NCBI RefSeq assembly: GCF_036030735.1
Contig: NZ_CP107928.1
Location: 2,604,001-2,668,000, forward strand
Direction of reading: 5' to 3'
Length of the DNA: 64,000 nucleotides
Origin: Streptomyces sp. NBC_00425
GTDB taxonomy: Bacteria > Actinomycetota > Actinomycetes > Streptomycetales > Streptomycetaceae
The position numbers and the translations under genes are program-made. The notes beneath the pieces are model-generated. The model was not told the origin of the DNA. It ran no database searches and saw nothing but the letters and a program-made list of their open reading frames with translations. Positions 57,101 through 64,000 of this stretch are shown piece after piece; position 1 is the first letter of the stretch; the number at the start of each line of letters is the position of its first letter.

Positions 57101-58069
57101 TCACCCGACCGCGCCTCCCCCTGCGACCTGCCCCTGGACCGCCCTCGTCCGGTGTTCCTGAGGACTGACGCCGTACACCCGCTTGAAGGCGCTGGACAGG
57201 GAGAACGCGCTTCCGTAACCGATCTGGCGGGCGATCGCGCCGATGGTGTCCTCGCTGTCGCGCAGTCGGTCGGCGGCGAGAGCGAGGCGCCAGCCGGCGA
57301 GGTAGGTCATCGGGGGTTCGCCGACCAGATCGGTGAAGCGACGGGCCAGGGCTGCCCGGGAGACGCCGGCCTTCGCCGCGAGGGAGGCGACGGTCCAGGG
57401 GTGGGCGGGGTCGTCCTGGACGAGGCGCAGGACGCGCCCCACGACCGGGTCGGCCAGCGCCTGGTACCAGGCCGGGGCGGCCGCTTCCGGGCGGGAGAAC
57501 CAGGCCCGCAGCGCCGCGATCACGAGAAGGTCCAGCATGCGGTCGAGGACCACCTCCTGGCCGGGTTCGTCGCGGGTGATCTCCTGCATGAGCAGCGGGG
57601 TGAGCGGGCACTGCCAGACGTCGGTGGTGAGGGAGAGCAGCGGCGGCAGCGCGTCGAGCAGCCGGCCACTGATCTCGCCCTGCATCAGGTAGGTGCCAAT
57701 GAGGACGACCGTGGAGCCGTCGAGGCGGTCTCCCCAGGTGCGCACGCCCAGGTCCATGGAGCCGTTGAGGAGGCGTCCGTCGGGATAGGCGCACTGTCCG
57801 CCCGGGAGGATCAGAGCCTGCGGGGGCGTGTCCGGGGCGTCGGCGCAGGTGTACGGGGCCGGGCCGCGGGCGATGGCGAGATCGCCGGCGCGCAGTCGGA
57901 CGGCGTCCCCCTCGTCCGGCGCGACCCAGCCGTCGCCGCGCACCATGAGCATCACCGTCAGCGGGGCCCGGTCCTCGACCCGCACGCTCCACGGCGGATC
58001 GAAGCACGCGCGGATCATGAGTGCGCCACGCGCGCGTGGACCCTCCAGAAGGCCTGCGAGTGCGTCCAT
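57101..58069 (-). CDS. AraC-family regulator with cupin domain
   Basis: 322 residues from ATG 58069. Residues 1-190 are a cupin-like sensor (DPPWSVRVEDRAPLTVMLMV, LIGTYLMQGEISGRLL); residues about 215-310 are the AraC DNA-binding domain (AKAGVSRAALARRFTDLVG, YGSAFSLSSAFKRVYGVSPQ). Divergent from the NAD(P)-binding reductase gene, the classical target arrangement for this subclass. Ligand unknown, probably an oxidised small molecule. Confidence 0.9.
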   Translation of the reverse strand: MDALAGLLEGPRARGALMIRACFDPPWSVRVEDRAPLTVMLMVRGDGWVAPDEGDAVRLRAGDLAIARGPAPYTCADAPDTPPQALILPGGQCAYPDGRLLNGSMDLGVRTWGDRLDGSTVVLIGTYLMQGEISGRLLDALPPLLSLTTDVWQCPLTPLLMQEITRDEPGQEVVLDRMLDLLVIAALRAWFSRPEAAAPAWYQALADPVVGRVLRLVQDDPAHPWTVASLAAKAGVSRAALARRFTDLVGEPPMTYLAGWRLALAADRLRDSEDTIGAIARQIGYGSAFSLSSAFKRVYGVSPQEHRTRAVQGQVAGGGAVG

Positions 58070-58149
58070 GCCGCCAGCGTAGACGCGCGCTTATGGGAAC
58101 GAGCGGTTCAGCGATGGGACCGTGCGACGCACGCCGGTTGACTGGTGCC

Positions 58150-59049
58150 ATGACACACGACACGGCGCACGACATGGCCCGGAACGCGGCACACGACACG
58201 GTTGGGAACGCGGCCGGGAGCACGGCTCGGAGCATGACGGTGGTGGTGACCGGGGCGTCCGGTCGTACGGGCGGACGAGTGGCGCGGGCCGCCGCGGCGG
58301 CGGGGTTGGGCGTGCGGACCGCCTCCCGGGCCGACGGATTCGACTGGTACGACGCCTCCACGTGGGTGGACGTTCTTCGGGGCGCCGACGCCGCGTATGT
58401 GGTGTACCCGACGGACGTGGGCGCCCCGGGGGCCGCCGACGCTGTCGGAAGGCTGGCCCGGGAGGCCGTCGCGCTGGGGGTGCGGCGGCTGGTGCTGCTG
58501 TCGTCTCGGGGCGAGGAGCGGGCGCTGCCGACCGAGGAGGCGCTGCGGACGTCGGGCGCGGACTGGACCGTCGTGCGGGCCGCGTGGTTCGCGCAGAACT
58601 TCAGTGAGGGGCCGCTGGTGGAAGGGCTGCGGGACAGCGGGGAGCTGGTGTTTCCGGGCGGGGAGGTCCAGGAGCCGTTCGTCGACCTGCGGGACGTCGC
58701 GGATGTGGTGGTGAAGGCGCTTACGGAAGGCAGTCGGTACGTGGGGCGAACGCTGGAGGTGTCGGGGCCGCGGCTGCTGACGTTTCGGGAAACGGTTGCG
58801 GAGGTCGGGCGCGCGGTCGGACGCGAGCTCACGTACACGCCGGTGTCCGCGCGTCAGTACGGCGAACGGTTGGCCGGTTTCGGGGTCCCGCCGGGGGAAG
58901 CGGCGTTCCTGGTGGAGCTGTTCGAGTCGCTGCTGGACGGACGCAACGCCTGCCTCTCGGCGGGCGTCCGCGAGGTGCTCGGCCGCGAGCCGCGCGACTT
59001 CGCGGAGTTCGCGAGGGAGGCGGCAGAAACAGGCGTGTGGAAGTCGTAG
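58150..59049 (+). CDS. NmrA-type NAD(P)H-binding reductase
   Basis: 299 residues from ATG 58150; an alternative start is Met29 (MTVVVTGASG), since residues 1-27 are repetitive (THDTAHDMARNAAHD). Rossmann loop VTGASGRTGGRVAR, then the SDR-like NmrA fold (VLLSSRGEERALPTEEAL, VVRAAWFAQNFSEGPLVEGL, DVADVVVKAL, PVSARQYGERLAGFG). Such proteins act as oxidoreductases on small carbonyl compounds or as redox sensors. The divergent AraC regulator likely controls it. Confidence 0.9.
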   Translation: MTHDTAHDMARNAAHDTVGNAAGSTARSMTVVVTGASGRTGGRVARAAAAAGLGVRTASRADGFDWYDASTWVDVLRGADAAYVVYPTDVGAPGAADAVGRLAREAVALGVRRLVLLSSRGEERALPTEEALRTSGADWTVVRAAWFAQNFSEGPLVEGLRDSGELVFPGGEVQEPFVDLRDVADVVVKALTEGSRYVGRTLEVSGPRLLTFRETVAEVGRAVGRELTYTPVSARQYGERLAGFGVPPGEAAFLVELFESLLDGRNACLSAGVREVLGREPRDFAEFAREAAETGVWKS

Positions 59050-59086
59050 TGCTTGTCTCCTGGTGTCACCGTTTTTTCTCGTGGTG

Positions 59087-60430
59087 TCACCGTCCGGGAG
59101 GCTGTTCCTCAGCGTTTCCGCCGGTTCCCCTGACTCCGCTGTTTCCGTCGTTGCCGCGGATGCCGCTGTCCCCCGCGTTCCCGCTGTTTCCGAGGCTCAC
59201 GCTGTTTCCGGTGTTCACGCTGTTTCCGCCGCTCGCACAGTCCGCGTCGTTGCCGTCGTTTCCCCTGCTCGCGCCGTTCACGCCGTTCACGCCGTTTCCC
59301 TTCGCGGCGCTCTTCACGTGGCTCCGGAAACGTCCCGTCACGTCTTCCGGGGGGAGGAAGCGGGACCAGCGCTCGGGGAACTCGGAGGGCATGTCGGGAT
59401 CGTCCGGGTCGTCGTCCTCGTAGGAGCGGGCCACGGCCATCCGCGCGACGTACTCCGCGGCCTCCTCCTGGCGCAGCCGCTCGTTGGCTGCGCGGGCGGC
59501 GGCGGTCGCGGCGGCCGGCCAGACCCGGTCGATGGCGGCGTTGACGGCGGCGCCCACCAGCACCGCGAACGCGGACACGCCGATCCACAGCAGCACGGCG
59601 ACGGCGGCGGCGAGGGAGCCGTAGATGGTGGCGCCCTCGATGGTGCTCGTGAGGTAGATGCGCAGCAGGAAACTGCCGAGCACCCACATGGCGAGGGCGA
59701 CGAGGGCGCCGGGGACGTCCTCGATCCACGGCGACCGGACGGGCACGGAGACGTGGTACAGCGTGGTCAGGAACGCGATGGACAGGACGATCACGACCGG
59801 CCAGTACAGGACCTGCACGACGGTCGTCGACCAGGGGACGATGCGGACCACCGCGTCCGGTCCTGCGACCATCAGCGGCAGCGCGACCGAGCCGATCAGC
59901 AGGGCTCCGACGAACAGCAGAAAGGCGACCAGCCGGGTCTTGACGATGCCGCGGACGCCGTCGAGGCCGTACATGACGGTGATGGTGTCGATGAAGACGT
60001 TCACCGCGCGCGAGCCGGACCACAGCGCGAACAGGAAACCGATGGAGATGACGTCGGGGCGACCGCCGGTCATCACGTCGTCGAGGATCGGCTGCGCGAT
60101 CTGCCGCACGCCCTTGTCCGACAGGACCGTCCGGGAGGCGTCGAGGAGGTTGGCCTCCAGGCTGGTGATGGTGTCGGTGCCGGTCCAGTCGTCGACGTAG
60201 CCGAGCAGGCCGATGAGGCTGAGAAGCAGCGGAGGCACCGAGAGCAACGTGAAGAAAGCGGCTTCCGCAGCGAGACCGAGGATGCGGTACTCGATGCAGG
60301 AGTTGACGGTGTCCTTCAACAGCAGCCAGGCGGTCCGCCGCTTGGAGACGTTCCGGTAAAGGGCACGCGCCCGGTGGAGACGCCCTGCGGGGCTCCCGGG
60401 TTGCTCGGGTGACTGACTTGCTGGCTGCAC
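59087..60430 (-). CDS. YihY/BrkB-family membrane protein with GN-rich tail
   Basis: 447 residues from GTG 60430. Six spans are visible, the first two FFTLLSVPPLLLSLIGLL and VISIGFLFALWSGSRAVNVF, then VGALLIGSVALPLMV, YWPVVIVLSIAFLTTLYH, ALVALAMWVLGSFLLRIYL and LAAAVAVLLWIGVSAFAVLV. The length before the tail equals typical YihY proteins (about 340). Residues 375-447 are a low-complexity Gly-Asn tail (GNGVNGVNGASRGNDGNDAD), coded by repeated GGAAAC. Function of the family is unproven; it is often called ribonuclease BN wrongly. It converges with the NmrA gene. Confidence 0.9.
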   Translation of the reverse strand: MQPASQSPEQPGSPAGRLHRARALYRNVSKRRTAWLLLKDTVNSCIEYRILGLAAEAAFFTLLSVPPLLLSLIGLLGYVDDWTGTDTITSLEANLLDASRTVLSDKGVRQIAQPILDDVMTGGRPDVISIGFLFALWSGSRAVNVFIDTITVMYGLDGVRGIVKTRLVAFLLFVGALLIGSVALPLMVAGPDAVVRIVPWSTTVVQVLYWPVVIVLSIAFLTTLYHVSVPVRSPWIEDVPGALVALAMWVLGSFLLRIYLTSTIEGATIYGSLAAAVAVLLWIGVSAFAVLVGAAVNAAIDRVWPAAATAAARAANERLRQEEAAEYVARMAVARSYEDDDPDDPDMPSEFPERWSRFLPPEDVTGRFRSHVKSAAKGNGVNGVNGASRGNDGNDADCASGGNSVNTGNSVSLGNSGNAGDSGIRGNDGNSGVRGTGGNAEEQPPGR

Positions 60431-60553
60431 GTCCTAAAGGTATCCGCCGTTCGGGGCTGCACTCACCCCCGGCAAGGCCTCTTCACCGGGTCGGGGAGCG
60501 GCGCGCGGGCCGCTGACGGTCATGACCGCGGTACCCGGGGGTAGGTTCGGGCC

Positions 60554-62203
60554 ATGGCAGGCAGCACGCACACGGTGACCAACCAGCCCCCGCCCCTGAC
60601 CGGATACGACGTCTACGGCGCAGACCAGGTGCTGGTGGCGGCCGTGGAACGGCACCTGGATCCGGGTCTGCTCGACGAGGTGCGCGGCGAGTTGTCGGCC
60701 CTCGGGCGGGCGGCGGGGTCCGCACAGGTGCAGGAATGGGCGGCGCAGGCGGACGTCCATCCTCCGAAACTTCGTGCGTACGACCGTCACGGGCACCGGA
60801 TCGACGAGGTCGAATTTCACCCGGCGTGGCATCGGCTGCTCGGCAAGGGTGTGGGGGCCGGGCTGACCGGTGCCTGGGGGCGGCCGGGCGGGCATGTGCG
60901 GCGGGCGGCGGGGTTCCTGGTGTGGACGCAGGTCGACGCGGGCAACTGCTGCCCGCTGTCCATGACACACGCGGCGGTGCCCGCGCTGCGCACCGATCCG
61001 GGGCTGGCCGCCGAGTGGGAGCCCCGGCTGACGTCCACCGTCTACGACCGCGCGCTGCGGCCGGCCGGGTTGAAAGCCGGTGCGTTGTTCGGCATGGGGA
61101 TGACGGAGAAACAGGGCGGCAGCGACGTCCGGGCGATCACGACGGTCGCCACTCCACTCGCCGAGGCCGGTGCGTACGAGCTGACGGGCCACAAGTGGTT
61201 CTGTTCGGCGCCGATGTCGGACGGTTTCCTCGTGCTGGCGCGGACGGCCCCCGGCGGCGGCGACGGCGGGCTGACGTGTTTCCTCGTTCCGCGCGTTCTC
61301 GAAGACGGTTCCCGGAACGTTTTTCGCCTCCAGCGACTGAAGGACAAACTGGGCAACCGGTCCAATGCCTCCGCCGAGGTCGAGTTCGAGGGGACGTGGG
61401 CACGCCGGGTCGGCGAGGAGGGGCGCGGGGTGCGGACCATCATCGGCATGGTGGCGGCGACCCGGCTGGACTGTGTGCTGGGGTCGGCGGGGCTGATGCG
61501 GCAGGCGGTGGCGCAGGCGGTCCACCACTGTTCGCATCGTGCGGCGTTCGGCGGAAAGCTCGTGGACAAGCCGTTGATGCGCAATGTGCTGGCGGATCTG
61601 GCGCTGGAGTCGGAGGCCGCGACCACGCTCGCGCTGCGGCTCGCGGCGGCCTGCGACGACGGGAGCGAGCAGGAGCGGGCGTTTCTCCGGATCGCCGTTC
61701 CGGCGGCCAAGTACTGGGTGACCAAGCGCTGCGCTCCGGTGGCGGTGGAGGCGTCGGAATGCCTTGGCGGAAACGGTTACGTAGAGGAGTCGGGGATGCC
61801 CCGGCTGGTGCGGGAGTCGCCGCTGAACGCGATCTGGGAGGGCGCGGGCAACGTCCAGGCGCTGGACGTGCTGCGGGCGCTGCAGCGGGAGCCGCAGGCG
61901 TTGAACGCCTACCTCCACGAGGTGGGCCGGGCGCGGGGGGCCGACCATCGGCTGGACGGCGCGATCAAGGACCTGTTGACGGACCTGGCCGATCTGGACG
62001 GGGTCGAGGGGCGGGCCCGGCGGCTGGCCGAGCGGTTCGCTCTGGTGCTCCAGGGGTCGCTGCTGGTGCGTTTCGCGCCGCCCGCCGTGGCGGACGCGTT
62101 CTGCGCCTCGCGGCTGGGCGGGGACGGGGGCGCCGGCTTCGGGACGTTGCCGCACAGCCTGGACCTGGCGGCGCTCGTCGAGCGGGCCGCTCCCGGGGAG
62201 TGA
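60554..62203 (+). CDS. AidB-like acyl-CoA dehydrogenase family flavoprotein
   Basis: 549 residues from ATG 60554, close to Escherichia coli AidB (about 540). Flavin and substrate-domain motifs: FGMGMTEKQGGSDV, WFCSAPMSDGFLVLA, AFGGKLVDKPLMRN, ECLGGNGYVEESGMPR, and the acyl-CoA-dehydrogenase base region in NAIWEGAGNVQALD. AidB is induced by alkylation damage and binds DNA in E. coli. The gene stands apart from ogt/alkA. I leave the gene symbol blank as paralogues are common. A hairpin follows at 62256. Confidence 0.88.
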   Translation: MAGSTHTVTNQPPPLTGYDVYGADQVLVAAVERHLDPGLLDEVRGELSALGRAAGSAQVQEWAAQADVHPPKLRAYDRHGHRIDEVEFHPAWHRLLGKGVGAGLTGAWGRPGGHVRRAAGFLVWTQVDAGNCCPLSMTHAAVPALRTDPGLAAEWEPRLTSTVYDRALRPAGLKAGALFGMGMTEKQGGSDVRAITTVATPLAEAGAYELTGHKWFCSAPMSDGFLVLARTAPGGGDGGLTCFLVPRVLEDGSRNVFRLQRLKDKLGNRSNASAEVEFEGTWARRVGEEGRGVRTIIGMVAATRLDCVLGSAGLMRQAVAQAVHHCSHRAAFGGKLVDKPLMRNVLADLALESEAATTLALRLAAACDDGSEQERAFLRIAVPAAKYWVTKRCAPVAVEASECLGGNGYVEESGMPRLVRESPLNAIWEGAGNVQALDVLRALQREPQALNAYLHEVGRARGADHRLDGAIKDLLTDLADLDGVEGRARRLAERFALVLQGSLLVRFAPPAVADAFCASRLGGDGGAGFGTLPHSLDLAALVERAAPGE

Positions 62204-62255
62204 CGTCCCGGTCTGCCCCGGCCTCGCGCCTTTGAGGAAACCGTGGAAACAGGAA

Positions 62256-62293
62256 GCGGGGGTGGTGCTGCGCCGACACGGCACCACCCCCGC
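62256..62293 (+). terminator. Hairpin after the AidB-like gene
   Basis: Perfect 13-bp stem GCGGGGGTGGTGC / GCACCACCCCCGC with a 12-base loop, 52 bases after the stop. Confidence 0.75.
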
Positions 62294-62373
62294 CGCAATG
62301 GCCCTGCGAGGCCAGAATCGCCGCTCGGGACGACGTGGCTCAAGTTTCAAACAGCCTGTGGACGTTCACCAGG

Positions 62374-62391
62374 GTTGCAGGGGGTTGCAAC
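62374..62391. promoter_or_regulatory. Small dyad upstream of the GAF regulator
   Basis: GTTGCA-ggggg-t-TGCAAC, six-bp arms with six-base spacer, about 140 bases before the GAF-protein start. Weak operator candidate. Confidence 0.4.
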
Positions 62392-62532
62392 TTCTCGGTG
62401 GTTGTGACCGGAGTGTGCCCCTCCGTCACGGGCGGACGGCAAGATGGGGGTCCCAGTAAGACCGGAAACAGTCGGCGCAGGCGCTTGACATCTGTTTCTC
62501 AGCCTGTGTCCAGCCCGGGAGGCCCAGTGGCG

Positions 62533-63819
62533 ATGCCACCGATGAACGTGCCGCAGCTCGCGGCCGTCGACGCCGCGCGGGCGGCGCGGGTGCTCAACCA
62601 GGTCCGTGACGCCCGGCTGGCCGGCCGGCGGGTGCGCGTCGCGCCGCGTCCGGTGATCGAGCAGTCCTGGGAACGCCTGCTGCGCAGTGGCGTCGATCCG
62701 GAGCGTGATGTCCGGGCGGGGCTGCTCAGCGCCGACGAGGTGCGGCGGCGGCGCGAGGAGTCGCCGCTGCGCGAGGTGCTGCCGGTGTTGAGGGAGGGGT
62801 TGCTGTCGGTCGCGGACGTCGCTCACCACATCATGGTGGTGGCCGACGGGGAGGGCCGGGTGCTGTGGCGCGAGGGCTGTGGCCCGGTGCTGCGCAAGGC
62901 CGACGGGCTCGGCTTCGAGCTGGGCGCGGACTGGGGCGAGGCGGTGGTGGGCACCAACGGCGTGGGCACGCCGGCGGTGGTGCGCCGGCCCGTCCAGGTG
63001 TTCGCCGCCGAGCATTTCGTCCGCTCGCACGCCGCCTGGACCTGCGCGGGCGCGCCGATCACGGACCCGCGCAACGGCCGGCTGCTGGGTGTCGTCGACG
63101 TCAGCGGGCCGCTGGAGACGATGCACCCGGCCACCCTGGCGTGGGTCGACTCGGTGGCGAAGCTCGCCGAGTCCAGGCTGCGCGAGAGGCACCTCGGTTC
63201 GCTGGAGCGGTTGCGCGCGGTGGCGGCGCCGGCGCTGGCCCGGATCGGCGGCCGGGCCGCGGCCGTGGACGGCGAGGGCTGGACGGCCGCGGTGACCGGA
63301 ATGCCGTACACGAGCCGGATCGCGCTCGCCAAGTCGCCGTCCCCGGGGCGTCGGTGGCTGCCGACGCTCGGTCTGTGCACCCTCGAGCCGCTGGCCGGGG
63401 GTTGGCTGGTGCGGTCGGTGGACGAGGCGGCCGGACGGCCGTCGAGCGGTGCGAGCCGGATCGTGCTGGACCTGACCAGAGCTCGGCGCTGGTCGGTGAC
63501 GGTGTCGGGGGACGCGGGCTCGTGGTCGCACGAACTCAGTCCCCGGCATGCGGAATTGCTGTATCTGCTGGCGGCGCAGCGCGGTGGGCGCAGTGCTGCG
63601 GAGCTCGCGCTGGACATGTTCGGCGACTCGGACCGCACGGTGACGGTGCGGGCGGAGATGTCCCGCGTGCGGCGTTACCTGGGGGCGTTTCTGGAACACC
63701 GGCCGTATCGTTTCTGCGAGGACGCCGAGGTCGACGTGCTTCTGCCTGCGGAACCCGGGGGGCTGTTGCCCCATTCGACCGCGCCGGCGGTGGTCAGAAA
63801 CAGAACGCCGTCACCGTGA
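62533..63819 (+). CDS. GAF-domain transcriptional regulator
   Basis: 428 residues from ATG 62533, ten bases after gggagg (62517-62522); GTG 62527 is a near alternative, ATG 62542 less likely. Residues about 70-230 form a GAF sensor domain of the AcoR-like type (RADGLGFELGADWGEAVVGT, ITDPRNGRLLGVVDVSG); the C-terminus (LSPRHAELLYLLAAQRGGRS; VTVRAEMSRVRRYLGAF) looks like a winged-helix DNA-binding part rather than the AAA+ domain of AcoR. Such GAF regulators often control acetoin or aldehyde dehydrogenase genes. A small dyad and AT-rich region lie nearby. Confidence 0.85.
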   Translation: MPPMNVPQLAAVDAARAARVLNQVRDARLAGRRVRVAPRPVIEQSWERLLRSGVDPERDVRAGLLSADEVRRRREESPLREVLPVLREGLLSVADVAHHIMVVADGEGRVLWREGCGPVLRKADGLGFELGADWGEAVVGTNGVGTPAVVRRPVQVFAAEHFVRSHAAWTCAGAPITDPRNGRLLGVVDVSGPLETMHPATLAWVDSVAKLAESRLRERHLGSLERLRAVAAPALARIGGRAAAVDGEGWTAAVTGMPYTSRIALAKSPSPGRRWLPTLGLCTLEPLAGGWLVRSVDEAAGRPSSGASRIVLDLTRARRWSVTVSGDAGSWSHELSPRHAELLYLLAAQRGGRSAAELALDMFGDSDRTVTVRAEMSRVRRYLGAFLEHRPYRFCEDAEVDVLLPAEPGGLLPHSTAPAVVRNRTPSP

Positions 63820-63984
63820 AAACGATGACTCATCCGCTTTTTTCGATAGCGCCTTCCGCATATTTGCGCGGACTTCGTCCTCCGGGGCGGCTGACTGCCG
63901 TAGCATCCCTCTACGGGTCACCCCACCTGCTCCTCTGTCAACGTATGGATCATCAGGCGCAGTTGGCCCGCCTCGGGAGGGCGA

Positions 63985-64000
63985 ATGAGACAGCGCGGCC
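63985..64000 (+). CDS. Possible start of the next gene
   Basis: ATG at 63985 follows gggagggcga, an excellent ribosome site, and the frame reads MRQRG to the window edge. It lies 165 bases after the GAF-regulator stop. Only five codons are visible, so no function can be assigned. Confidence 0.4.

Overview
High G+C (about 70 percent or more), purine-rich ribosome sites, GTG/TTG starts, twin-arginine substrate-binding lipoproteins, ROK and LacI regulators and the complement of families all point to a Streptomyces chromosome. I see no tRNA, rRNA, transposase, integrase, CRISPR array or phage gene, so the window reads as ordinary chromosome with a carbohydrate-use accent.

Layout. 1-9 kb: a secreted protein (cut by the edge), a membrane-anchored XRE regulator, a PoxB-like thiamine-diphosphate enzyme, a PP2C-fold protein that seems to have lost metal ligands, a TrmB/LuxR-type regulator and a DUF456 membrane protein. 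8.9-12.8 kb: DNA alkylation repair (Ada-AlkA fusion and Ogt, translationally coupled) and the ribosome-assembly GTPase RsgA. 13.3-17.8 kb: a one-piece membrane protein joining a sigma/anti-sigma-like cytoplasmic half to an extracellular CBM2, an orphan radical SAM enzyme and alditol oxidase AldO. 18-26 kb: a ROK regulator and a sugar ABC importer (binding protein and two permeases, no ATPase) in one operon with a GH2 beta-galactosidase. 26-29 kb: a three-gene ABC-2 exporter. 29-36 kb: a lipoprotein/membrane-protein pair and small regulator-enzyme sets (TetR, PEP-mutase-like, glyoxalase-like, divergent LysR/SDR).

36-54 kb is a locus for pectic rhamnogalacturonan and galactan side chains: DUF2264/GH154 protein, rhamnogalacturonan acetylesterase, PL4 rhamnogalacturonan lyase, GH43 exo-galactanase-like enzyme with CBM13, a surface protein with autotransporter-type beta-strand repeats, a carboxylesterase, a 2-hydroxyacid dehydrogenase, two LacI regulators, a PEP-mutase/isocitrate-lyase enzyme and a ThuA protein. 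One exact 12-base LacI-type half-palindrome, GCAAGCGCTTTC, lies upstream of the ABC/lacZ operon (twice, inverted), between the acetylesterase and the lyase, and upstream of the second LacI gene; close variants lie upstream of the surface protein and the dehydrogenase. This suggests one regulon: secreted enzymes trim pectin, the ABC system imports galacto-oligosaccharides and the cytoplasmic LacZ splits them.

54-64 kb: small fold proteins, two AraC regulators, an NAD(P)-binding reductase, a YihY-family membrane protein, an AidB-like acyl-CoA dehydrogenase and a GAF-domain regulator; a further gene probably starts at the right edge.

Repeats are a theme: short tandem repeats sit in several intergenic gaps, GGAAAC-rich degenerate repeats expand linkers and tails of unrelated proteins, and a strand-polar octamer (AAACGGTT) appears eight times on the plus strand and, by my reading, never on the minus strand.
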